Below, piece by piece: positions 48,768-59,673 of a stretch of DNA of 64,000 bases. The notes below the pieces were generated by a model. That model worked only from the letters and a program-made list of their open reading frames with translations. It searched no databases and was not told the DNA's origin. A program made the position numbers and the translations under genes. Every line of letters begins with the position of its first letter. Within the stretch, counting starts at the first letter, position 1. Origin of the DNA: Alentia gelatinosa (Eukaryota > Annelida > Polychaeta > Phyllodocida > Polynoidae); contig OX465579.1 in assembly GCA_950022655.1 (NCBI GenBank), forward strand, positions 133,332,118-133,396,117, written 5' to 3'.

Positions 48768-51700
48768 ATGGCAGGCACCCCTGATCGTGTCCTGGACCAT
48801 TTGATGGAGATTGAACAGGCAGCAGAAGACATTCTCGCCGACAAACAGCAGCTGATCTCCCTCGACCGACGCAGACAAGAAATCAGACAAGCACTCAGGT
48901 ACACTCTTTGAAAAGCTGCAATTACATGTATACCTATTTATTCCGGCCAGTCCTGTCAGATTAGACAAATCTTCTCACTATGATGCATATGGCCATTTCT
49001 CAGATAATAATATGCAATTGATATATAATGCACTATGCGCTTGTCCGAAATTATGTTGGTGCCTTGTAGACAGTAGTAAATAGTTATTATTTAGTGGCTA
49101 ATAATGTAATAGCATGTGAGCAGAGCCTTTACCATGAAGTGAAACAACGATGGTTGGAGCTAAACCGTAGCGTAGACATTCTGTATAAGAAAGGGGATGA
49201 TCATGCGAGTTGCTGACGTAGCAGCAGAGGGGTATACGTCTGCGGTACCTGCTGTGAACAGCAGTAGGTACTAGGTTAAGATCTAGATGAGAAACTAGGG
49301 AGAAAAGCCACTCCTCGTTGGAGAGTGAGCTTATTCTAGGTGCCAGAGGCTTCACTCTACATGGAGTGGAGTCGCCTACTGGTTAAGATTATAGCGTGGA
49401 ACTTTCCTACTCTGTGAGTAACTTACATAGCGACATGTGAGGAACTATCTCTCACTGACGGAGAAAACAGAGAATACTCCAGACTTGTATTATCGGAATG
49501 TTTGGATGAGAGGATCACAGGATGTGTTAGCTTATAAATGTGAAAGTCATGAATCGTACGGATAACATCCGGACAATCATTAAGGACAGATCAAGAACTA
49601 TGATGTGTTCTCTCTCAGTGAGAGATTATTAGCAGGTGGACGGTTGGGTTTTAGGTTATGGCTATAGCCTACTGTAGTACAAATGCTTGTAAACTCACGA
49701 GGCAACCTGACCACATTTTTGCTTTTTAATACTCACTAAGTAGAGATAGGAATATGGTTTCTGTTTTGGACAGAAAGTTTTATGGCCATACAAAATCCTA
49801 CAGTTTTAGTATTTTGTATTTTGACATGGATTTTCAGAAAAAAGAGATCTCAGTTGGGGGGGGGGGGGGGACTTTATGAGTCACAGGTCCATTTTTAAGA
49901 ACTCCTTTATGGACGTATTTCTACCTGTAAAACTGTTCAATCATAATATAATATGCCTCATTTGAAAGAGAATGAAAAACAGTAGGTGCTAGGAAGTGGA
50001 ATTTTCTAGGTAGATTCTATATTTGCTGAGATATTCAAGTATTTGTTTAAAGTGGGGGGGGGGGGATTTTGGGTGAAATTGGCATACTCAAATATTGATT
50101 TATAGTGAGCATTAGTGTAACATTTAACTTCTTCACAAGTGGAACTTTGACCTTTGAACTCTATTGAGTTTTAAAGGTGTCCACCTGCTCATTTGGTCTT
50201 TAACCCTATCGTGCCGGGTACCCGCGGCAGGGCTACAGTCATGGAGCCGGGTACTAGTGCCAATGGATGCCGTTAGAGGCTGGGTACATAGGCCTATTGT
50301 GAACATTTTTATTTTTGGATCACGTGACATGACACGTGATACTTATTATTATTTTTCATTTCACCTAGAAATATCAAATACGATGTTATATCTACATTCA
50401 CCAAATGTTTCATGTTTATTGAGCCATTATTTTCAATTTTTTGTAAATGATGCCTCAAGGCATCACCTGGCCATCCTCGGATGATGCCTTAAGGCATCAC
50501 CCGGCCAGCCCTGGTTGATGTGATATACCCTTGTTATGGCTAAGATTTCATGTCATAGATTGAATATCAGAATTTCTTAGGTAAAACCACTAAAACATGT
50601 TACCTTCCTGTCTTCACAGTGATTTAATGAAAAATCTATTGCGATGAGCTATAGTAATAAACATCCTATCTTCTTAGCTTTCTCAAGACAATCAAAATGA
50701 TACCTATATTGCCAGGATGTGATAGATATTTCCTGAGGTACAGGAGCATTATAACAGATGACAAAGAGTCCAAAAGAGCACTAAAAACGTGATTTTTCTT
50801 ATATTATTGTATTTTTGGCATATGGCATAGCTAGAAATGGCCAATAACTACCTCTAAATAACGTCTAATCAATAAGATAACCTACAGGTTGTATCATGTG
50901 GATGTTCATCTACAAATCACACATTTAGAATATCTATACTGATTATTGACTGAGATAGGACTGAAGGAAATATGACCTCAGGCCAAAGCTCTTTGATAAA
51001 ATGACAGGTGGCACCACAATTTTAGAATCTTAGGCCTGAAAAGTTCTGTTATGTATTCTTTATGGAGTTCTCTTGATTACTATCTACTTAATTTTCGAAA
51101 AATTTATATTTTACAAATGCTGCATTTCATTGAACTAGATATTGTGATTTTACCCATATTAAACGCTCAGGACTATATTTACATAGTTTATTCCAAACCA
51201 TGCGACATATCTGACTACGAAACAAACTTTCCTATGTATTAGTATATCTTCTATTAAGGGACCAATGTAGCACCTTTACAGGGTGAATGACCCCTTAACC
51301 CTTTAACCACCGCACGCCTAAAACGAATCGGGTAAAGTACTGCCGCGCCCCCTGCCGCGTCCCTATGTATTACCGCTGCAGGCTTCTACCAGATGTACCA
51401 CTGAAACGCCGGCCCAAATTGATCTGTGCATTACTTTTGTTTTCTCCGATTTCTACTACAATTCAACATCTCCATGGCACTATATGGACTCAAAACACAC
51501 AAATACATTGTTCTAAAACTGTTTTAGTTACATGTTGGAATTTTCTTAACCCTTTTGTGCTTAAATTAACTGAAAAATGAAATTGAAAAAAATCTGAGTT
51601 TATGATGCCTCAAGGCATCATGCGGCGGTTCACACGGGAATGCCAGTAGGCATCATGCGGCGGTAGCCATGGGAATGCCTCCAGGCATCATGCGGCGGTT

Positions 51701-52810
51701 CGCACGGGAATGCCTCCAGGCATCATGCGGCGGTGAAAGGGTTAATTGCTATGTCAAACCATACACAACTTGACTATTTTAAGCTGTGATTTCCTTCTGT
51801 GATAGTTTTCAATATATGTTTAAGTATCAATAATTCTTATTATTTAAAAAAATAATGTGATTGTTCTCTTTACAGGGTCCTTTATAAAGAAAAGGATGAT
51901 CAGAAACAGTGGGTGTGCTTTGGGAATCAGTTCATCAAATTACCGAAAAAAACGACAAAAGACTTCCTAGATAAAGGTATGGCACTTTGTTATGCTATGA
52001 TAACGTAAATATATATTTTTTTGAATCCAAAAACATAAGCAAAAGACCCACTTACTCCCCAAGAAGTAAGTCAGACACACTTGAGTAACAGTTTATGGCA
52101 AAGTAAGTTGCATAAACCTTTTGGGTTGCCTGATTTTCATCCCCATCCTATAAACTGACAAGAGGGGTACTTGCTCGCTAAGCAGTGTACCCATCGTTCC
52201 GAATAAGTCTTTTTATAGGCTACAGCTGTACTCGTGTAACAAACCATCCGCAAACCAGGTACAGCCTTTCTTTCTATAGAGATTTATTTGTTAAAGGAAT
52301 TCCTGTTAATATACGTTTGAGGGGAAAAGATCTTACCACCATAGAAATCCATCAGTTGTAGCTCATCAAGATCTAATACGAGGCATAAACTTTCCTATAT
52401 AAAAGAAACATATATCTCTTCTTGGTACTGAAGTAAAACCAGCCGTTTTTGCTTTTTAAAGCGTCAGAAGGTAATGGAACTTCCCCTTTCAAACGGCATT
52501 CCTACCCTACATACTGAGAGGACTAGGGTACCTGTTATGATAAAGATATAATCGAATTCGGATGCTCACTTATATTATAAATATACATGTACTCATAACT
52601 TGTATTAAAATATATATGAATAGTAAACCTTTCGACTGTTCCTCCTTTCCAGATTTCAATCAGTTGGAAGAAGAGATAAATAAAACGCGTAAGGACCTCA
52701 AACCAAAGATGAACAAACTGAGAGATTTGGAACATAAAGAGGATCTGAAAGGATTTAATCTTAATGCATTAAGCAAGGACGACTTGAAGACGATTAACCA
52801 CATGTTATGA
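48768..52810 (+). CDS. PDRG1: PDRG1 homolog, prefoldin-like subunit, 129 aa, three coding exons
   Basis: p53 and DNA-damage-regulated protein 1, a small beta-type prefoldin-like subunit that joins the R2TP/URI prefoldin-like chaperone complex in the cytoplasm. Exons: 48768-48898, 51876-51976 and 52653-52810, with GT-AG borders and phases 2 and 1; total 390 nt including TGA. Exon 1 encodes an N-terminal helix (VLDHLMEIEQAAEDILADK); exon 2 the hairpin core (WVCFGNQFIKLP, residues 56-67); exon 3 a second helix and the family signature LKGFNLNALSKDDLK near residue 109. The human protein is 133 aa, so the length agrees. An AG acceptor at 48763-48764, just before the ATG, suggests a non-coding first exon. 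Intron 1 (about 3 kb) holds two copies of the palindrome-bearing element described in the findings. Confidence 0.95.
49856..50065 (-). repeat. Dispersed repeat bounded by poly-G, copy 3 (inverted)
   Basis: Reverse-orientation copy bounded by 15 G at 49856-49870 and 12 G at 50054-50065, in PDRG1 intron 1. It makes clear that the homopolymers mark both ends of the element. Confidence 0.8.
50200..50515 (+). mobile_element. GCC-N4-GGC palindrome element, locus C
   Basis: Starts TTTAACCC near 50200, then a GC-rich block with GTGCCGGGTA and an AT-rich middle. It ends with palindromes at 50450-50463 (core GCCTCAAGGC) and 50484-50497 (core GCCTTAAGGC). The right terminus is eroded. It lies in PDRG1 intron 1. 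Confidence 0.78.
51295..51745 (+). mobile_element. GCC-N4-GGC palindrome element, locus D with a four-unit array
   Basis: 451 bp from TTAACCCTTTAA (51295) to AAAGGGTTAA (51745). The right part, 51603-51742, is a 35-bp tandem array of four units. Each starts ATGCC, carries a GCC-N4-GGC core (TCAA, AGTA, TCCA, TCCA as the four spacer bases) and continues ATCATGCGGCGGT. It also lies in PDRG1 intron 1, about 0.8 kb from locus C. Confidence 0.85.
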
Positions 52811-52922
52811 CACATATCAAATAAGCACCAATTAATGTTATTACCCTGTCTTCAATGTGATTCATAATACAGATGTCATGCCATTACATTCCTCTTGAGA
52901 TTTCATTCGTGAAAAAGGTACA

Positions 52923-52928
52923 AATAAA
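52923..52928 (+). terminator. Polyadenylation signal AATAAA for PDRG1
   Basis: AATAAA 113 nt after the PDRG1 stop. It faces the DXO signal at 53539-53534, leaving about 600 bp between the two convergent transcript ends. Confidence 0.6.
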
Positions 52929-53533
52929 TATAGAAATCGGTTATGTTGTATTCAAGAGGAGTTCTGTAAGTGAACTTATTAAAACAAACTATTAATAAAA
53001 AAAAAAAGATATGATTGGTTGTTTCTGCGTTGTTACAACCCTGAACTCGATTGGAAATACATGGACGGTGATATAACAATTCTTGTCGCAAGGGCTCTTT
53101 TAAATGTTAATATCGTAACGATCGCGTAATGAATGCGAACAGCACCGTGAATAAAAGTGCCCAAACGTTAATAACTTGTATTGACGTCAATAAATGTACA
53201 TCAATCTCAACCATCGGTCAATAATCCTCAGCCTGTAACTACATTACAGAGGAGTAAGAGTGTTTAGTACCCGTAAAAAAACCCGTATTCATAGCACCCC
53301 GTGTGACGTTATTTCCCGTGATCTCATGTTCTCCGCGAGAAAGCCCGAGACAGCGCTCCCCCAGAATCTGATCCGAGAGGGAATTGGAGATATTCATTAC
53401 ACTAAGTACAGAAAATAGGTTTTTCCTTATATTAAGTAAAATGAACACATCGTATACTGATCCTGTCATATCATTTAATATTCCATAAAAGGCTGCTGCA
53501 TACTGCAATTAGACATTGACAATATTGTACAAT

Positions 53534-53539
53534 TTTATT
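53534..53539 (-). terminator. Polyadenylation signal AATAAA for DXO
   Basis: Read on the minus strand, AATAAA lies about 100 nt past the DXO stop codon, a normal spacing. Confidence 0.55.
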
Positions 53540-53637
53540 TATTAGCTGATGCCAATATCCATAGGATTTAAAGTAGAAAGATGGAGTGTTAGGGCTCCTG
53601 TGTATGTAGTTGGTATAAGGCGCTCAGGGATGAGATG

Positions 53638-56600
53638 CTATGTCGTGTCCGGCTTGCCGGGGGTATCCAAGGCCTCTGTGAACCACCTCGGCAGGAAGGA
53701 GAACTCAGAATCGGCCGAACACCGTTCTGCCGTCACCGACTCCCGCGGCTCCCATCTGAACACGTACGGCACTCTGAAAGGACAAAATATATTCAGTTGA
53801 GGTGATGAAAAACCATAGGAGATATTTTTCAAATGGAATTTACTGCCTCAGACAGACTCAGGGATGTCAAATTTCAGGGAAATCCTTGAAATCAGGGTTT
53901 AAATAAAAGACAGAAATATTGTCTTACTATTTAAACGCGAATCATTTTGCCTTACTTAAAGGGTTAAAAGCCTCGATAGAACCTGTGCATATCAACCCCA
54001 TATTTTTTCAGGAACCCTATATGCATGATTTCCCCATAAATGTCTGCATTATTACTTTCATGATCTTCAGGGTTTTCCCTGACAAGCTCCCCATAGATAA
54101 TGCATGAATAAAAATCCCTGAAACCCTTGCATTGCTACCATGCAAACCACTTTGAATGTATAGCTAACACCAGGAACCAGCTTCATACTACAATCTTCCA
54201 TGCACATATTTGGTTTAACATAGGACATGGAAGGTAGGGTTCAGCTTGGAGAGCCCTGGCTATAGTACAAGTCCTACTCAACAGGGGACACAGTTTTCAT
54301 CGTTTTTGAGTTCCCAGTAAGCTTGTTCATTGTAGTTTGGAATTGGGTGCTGTGGGAAGGGGGGGGGGGGGGGGGGGGTGATTTATCCCAGCAAATAACT
54401 TTTCTTCAAGGGGTACTGACATCCCTGGACTGATAAAACAAAAAAAAGAAAATCCACATCGTTACTGGCCATGGAATGGAGCTGGAGTATGTGGGGAGGT
54501 GTAAACCTCTGTTTATTGGTGTGAATTAGGCTCAATCAAAACAAGGATTTCCTTGGAAAAGAGAAAATCTGCCATCACTGTAGAGTAACCCATAAATAAT
54601 TGAATTCCAAATGAATGTTGGACGGATGTAATTTTTTCTCCGTTTTTAAAATGAAATATTTCTTGACGAAGGGAAATCCCTGAATAAAGGTAATTTAACA
54701 TCCTCAACTGAAACTCATGCGAGATATACAGTAAAACCCCGCTTAAGGGGTAACCCTCCGTTCCGGGCCATGTATCCCCTTAATTAATAGACAAAGCGTT
54801 CTTGGGCGGGCCGTGGCGGCCAGGGTTTGTTAATAGTGAGATATTAAGTGGGTCTGTAGCGGGTCTGGGCGGCTCATAGTGAGTCGCTTATAGCACAACT
54901 GATTTTCGCACCTACTCAAGGTGGCTGGTAAGAGGCCTGCTTACAGGTTAGCGGTGGGCAGTTCAAGGTGCGATATGAAGCGGGTCCTTAGTGATTCTGG
55001 GTGAACATAACGAGTAGCTTTTAGCCCCAATGACTTTCGCGCCCGCGATCAGGTAAGCGGTGGGCGGCACAGGGCAGGCTTGGGGCTTTGAAGGTTCGTT
55101 TTTGTTGTAACAACTGTCTGGCCAGCACACACATATACTATAAACAGGGATTTAAGATAGTCGGGTTTCATTTGAGAAGATGCCCCTCCAAACTGTCCCT
55201 TAAGCGGGGTTAAAATAAACTCTTAATAGAGGGACAAATTTCCAATCCGAGCAAATTGTCCAGTTAAGCGGGGTGTCCCGGAAGCGGGATTCTACTATAC
55301 ACTGTTGACATTTAATATATTAACAACTTGAAGTACAAACCAATAGAGTACCATACCTGGGATCATTTTCAGTAACTGTCTGCTTCACCAATTCCAAAAA
55401 TTGATCCAGGAAATTGAAACACACGTTGGGTTCCCATGGATCTCTGATGTCCTAAATCAGTAAAAGAATTGGGTTGTAAGTTAGCCCTGTGATCTCATAT
55501 ACAAAATTAATAACACGCATACATCATCTAGTATTCATCAACGTTACATGTATGGTTTATTCATCTGTTCTATTTTCTCTTATTCATTTTGTATAATAAT
55601 GTGTTTAGGATGTCGTTTGCAATTGAAAGAGAAACACTTATAATACAATTCAATGATTAGAGTTATTAGTAGCAAGCCCTGTGTTTGGAAGTAAGCATAA
55701 TTTCGATTATTTTGAGGATATTCTTTCATACCCCAAAAATCACTTGGTCAATTTTAGTTTGCATGCGCTACAAAAGTAAGGAAGAGTCTTATTATATTAC
55801 CAATCTATTATAAGACTGAGTCAGAAGGTGACGCCAACCTTGATTAGTTTGGGAATCTCTAATGTCTTGAAGGTTTCCAGGCGGTGAACTATTCCATCAT
55901 CGTCCCGAAACCCGGCTATGATCTTTGGAACTCCCAGCAGGAAAGACTGAGCCCACCACTTGATGAGCTTGAACCTGGAGTAGTGGTATGATACACACAT
56001 GAATCATTTTCAAAGGCACTCTGCACTATGTATAATGAAGTTATGAATACAAATCTATTGTGGTGACAAGAGGAACGACTAGTTTCAATTATCAGGTTGT
56101 CTTTATTGACAAAGCACACTCCAATTTGTATTTCCTCTCTATAAACCCTAGCACATTCAATTACAGTATTTTCACGACTTACTCAAATATGCAGAGGATG
56201 TCAGCCAGGTAGAACACGAGGACCTTGGAGGATTTTGTAGGAAATCTTCCATGGTCACATGTTTACTTGTTTGATCTCATTATTAAGAAAAGACTTTACG
56301 TGAAATCCAACTCTAATTTATGTCGGTGTGTTTTATTATAATCATTTTCACAACGATTCAGTTATAAAATCAAGGATGTCAGTTGGGGTCACGGAAAAAG
56401 AGTGGGAATATTTTTCATGTGGATTTTTCTGCCTCTGAAATACCGGTAAAAATTGGATAATATATCCTTATCGGCCATGGCATGGGGCTGAGGGTTTGTG
56501 GGGAGGTTCAAACCACTGTTTTATTGGAGTAAATGAGGCTAAATCAATATTATCTTTGTTTGACGCAAGGGAAAGCAATTACATATAATGGATATGAAAA

Positions 56601-59600
56601 GGTGGTTTTCCACGGAAAAATGGAAAACTGACATCTCTGTAAAATGAACAATTTGACCTACTTTTTGAAGTTCCTCAAATTGTTTTCTTTGTAGAGCTCA
56701 CGACTGGTTTTTAGTTCCACATACTTCATTCCTGATTCCTTCTTCTCACAGCAGTCAACCTCACCACCATAAACTGAAAGAATTCATGGGAAATAACGTG
56801 GTGAGTTTCCTGGAGGTAACACGGAGGAACCTCCAACGGTTCCCGGAGGTTTTCCTCTGGGAGGCTCAGGGGCCCGCCAGGAGGCGCCTGGTACCAGGAG
56901 CTGACGTCTCAGAGGCGGACCCTCTGGCAGGCAGTCAGACAGGCAGACACAGACATGGGCATACATCAGGGAGCTCCCGTCACACCTGAAGGTCGCCACT
57001 GTGATAAAAATCAGTAAAGTGACTAGTTGTGGAGTCGATAGAGCAATTCCTCAATATCGTCCTTGATTATCACTACACTGTAGATAGTTGGGCACATAAG
57101 TACATTAAAACCTTCCAAAACTCTTGGAAGTAATTTCCTTGGGTTTCAATCACTTGACCCATTCAGGGGGAGTGATGCCTTGAGGTATTTCTCAGTATAG
57201 GGCGAATGACGCCTTGGGGCATCATTTACAATATTCATGATGTTATTGTTTTATCAAGAAAAAATCGATTAATAAACTTGAAACTTGCAGAGAATCTATT
57301 CATGATATAATATTTAACATTATTAGGTAAAACAAATGATGAGATTAGGTTTGAAGTGTCGTATCACGTGATCATAAAATCGAATCTGGGTTTGAACGAC
57401 AATAGGCTCGCCCCCTAGCATTATACCTGTCCCTGGTACCCGTCCCAACCAACATGGGTCTATCACAGATCCCCGCCTGTAAGGGGTTAACGATATTTTC
57501 TGTCCTTTGTAGCAGTTATTATCATATCTGAATAGCTTTCGTAATAAATCTAAATATATCAATACATATACAAAATTGACTAGCATCAAATGCAAGTGGC
57601 CATATTCCGCAAGGAGTTGACACGTAGTAATATCCAAGCAATTGTGAAGATATTGCCATGTTTCTGGTTGCATCGGAGAATTAGGTGGAAAATAAAGAGT
57701 CAGAAAGACTGAAGTGAAAAGTTTTACTGGACTAACCAAGTGAGTGTTGCTTGAGTCGTGTCCGCACAACCGACCCGTAACCTTCATAATTACTTACAGG
57801 TCCAGATGTATCAGCTTGGCCTCCATCAATAGCTATAAAATGTAAAAACAACAGGAGAAACTTCATGATCAAATTAGCCTCACGTTCTTTCTTAGGCAGG
57901 AATGAAAGTTGGGACAGAGGAAAAAATCGGAATTTAAAAACCTTATCATTAAAAAGAATTATTTATAACGTAATTTTGGAACAGAATGTCTATAAATCGT
58001 TATATATATTTTAACTTTGCGAGTGTTGCCGATGTATATGAAAAGTCGGAATTCCGTCATTTGTCGGAAAACTTGCATCCTTGCATGATATGAGTAATGG
58101 TTTAACTTTCAGCGGTGATCAACCTACTTCAATCTTTACATGAATTAATTATATAACTATAATTTTGACCGATACCATTACGACTAAATTTGGTCCCCTT
58201 AATTTGGTGACTATTTGGGGCCTGTCAGATGTGAATAATTGTATAAACCCACTTCCTCCACCAGAAGTTCATCAGTCTCAAATATAGTGTAGTGGACGGG
58301 GATCGCGGTGTTCCTCCCCAGGGCGGGGTTCTCTACCGGGGACCTAGTGGGGCTCTCTTGGGGTCTGGTGGAGTCTCATAGGGGCACAGGGGGCGGCGAG
58401 ACGTGACGTGACGTAAAGCCCACAATATCTGCATACCTGAAACCCAATTTATCCACAGACATTGGACTAACATCTATATTAAAATATTAAGATTCTTTTA
58501 TAGGTCTGAAATTTATAAGACCGGTATACATACCTGAAGTTGTGTATTGTTCAAATTTATAGCCCCAATAGGTCATCTCTTTTTCTTTGTCAGTTTGTCG
58601 AGCTCTTTGCTCTCGTCTCTGGGCTGTGTCATATTCACACAAGAACCATGTATCAGCATGCCGGACGACGGCAATTATCCATCCTTCACGATTTTCATAG
58701 GGTGAACATAGAACTTTGGTGAGAAGGCCCCGCCAACATATAAAGTCAGTGTTCAGGCTGTAAACAGAGATCGAAGGTAAATTATTACAACTATTATGTA
58801 CATTATCTAAAAGATATATTATGATATATACGTAACTCTTTAGTTGTCACTATTAAAGTATCTGATAAATATATGATAAACTAGAACTAGTAGAAGTTCA
58901 TGAAAAAGGTTTCCAGCCAGAGCTGTATTTACAAATGTTGTAAAGGAATGCAAAGTATATAAAGTAAAGGAAATTGGCTTGACAACTAAGCTACTGAAAT
59001 AGAGGTAGGTATTATGGTGAGTCGCCACATTGATATTTGATTTGGCCACAAACAGGTGGTTTTCCCCGTTTTTGTGTAGGGGCAAATGCCACTCAATATA
59101 ACGATCATATTTCAATATTCCTGTAGGCTGTAATACATTCCCTACAAAGACATAGGGGTACCGTACACAGACACCCAGGCAATCTGCAGGTAGCCGGCAC
59201 GTCAGCACCATGCCTTTACTATACACAGAGTAATATGACATGTCGGCAATATGAAGAAAATTAAATAGTTACCAGTTCCTTTGTCTATCTTGGTCACCAG
59301 ATATTTGAAATTTACTTTTGTTCAGCAATATCCATCGCAACATGTCATCCAGAAGCTCCTTCACAGAGTCGTCGCGAAGACGGGCTTCCTTGAAACCGAC
59401 TCTTAAATCGTAATGTACATCATTAAAGTTTGATGGTGAAACAAAATATCGCAACTGGTGACTGTCATGGTGAAATATGCGCTCAGTATCTTGTGAAAAT
59501 GTTCCTATTTCACGTGGCTCACGGAAAAAAGGGAAACTCCCGGAGTACTGCGACAGCGGATGCACGCGGAGTTGTTTACAAACACTCTCCCGTTGTCTTT

Positions 59601-59673
59601 TATTATCGCCCAAGCACGTTTGGTTATCCCGGATTGGCGTCGTGTTGTCTCGCTGTCCGTATCTCCTCTTCAT
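53638..59673 (-). CDS. DXO: DXO (DOM3Z) homolog, decapping exoribonuclease, 399 aa, seven coding exons
   Basis: DXO/Rai1-family enzyme that removes incomplete, non-canonical (for example NAD) 5' caps and degrades the RNA 5' to 3', acting in nuclear mRNA cap quality control. Exons: 59673-59273, 58757-58534, 57832-57737, 56773-56662, 55974-55839, 55451-55357 and 53773-53638. All borders are GT-AG, phases agree, and the total is 1200 nt with a TAG stop. The metal-binding and catalytic motifs are intact: GYKFEQ with Glu203, GGEVDC with Glu245 and Asp247, and VELK with Glu260 and Lys262. Other family marks are YSGSFPFFREP near residue 43, WRGLLTKVLCSPYE near 142, KWWAQSFLLGVPKIIAGFR near 283 and the C-terminal FLPRWF. 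Human DXO is 396 aa. The gene is convergent with PDRG1. Confidence 0.96.
54731..55300. repeat. Element with CCCCGCTTAAGGGG-type inverted ends
   Basis: Opens GTAAAACCCCGCTTAAGGGG near 54731 and closes with TTAAGCGGGGT and CGGAAGCGGGATTCTACTAT near 55260-55300. Inner copies of TTAAGCGGGG recur. It lies between DXO exons 6 and 7. No coding sequence seen. Confidence 0.6.
56390..56640 (+). repeat. Dispersed repeat with GGTTCAAACCACTG core, best copy
   Basis: Least interrupted member of the family also seen at 3.6, 38.7 and 54.5 kb. It has TTTTTCTGCCTCTGAAATACC, GGTTCAAACCACTGTTTTATT and GGAAAACTGACATCTCTG. It lies between DXO exons 4 and 5, about 20 bp downstream of exon 4. Confidence 0.7.
57155..57490 (-). 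mobile_element. GCC-N4-GGC palindrome element, locus E (degenerate)
   Basis: Inverted orientation like locus A: TTGACCC at the left, a degenerate palindrome (GCCTTGAGGT) and one GCCTTGGGGC, an AT-rich middle, then a GC-rich right end closing with AAGGGGTTAA near 57490. It lies between DXO exons 3 and 4. Confidence 0.7.

Noticed and set aside
51603..51742. Regular palindromic repeats considered as a CRISPR array
   Set aside because: Repeats are contiguous 35-bp units without unique spacers, in an animal intron, with no cas genes.
57323..57787. 154-codon frame on the minus strand overlapping DXO exon 3
   Set aside because: Different frame from DXO there and covers palindrome element E; the DXO exon model explains the conserved part.
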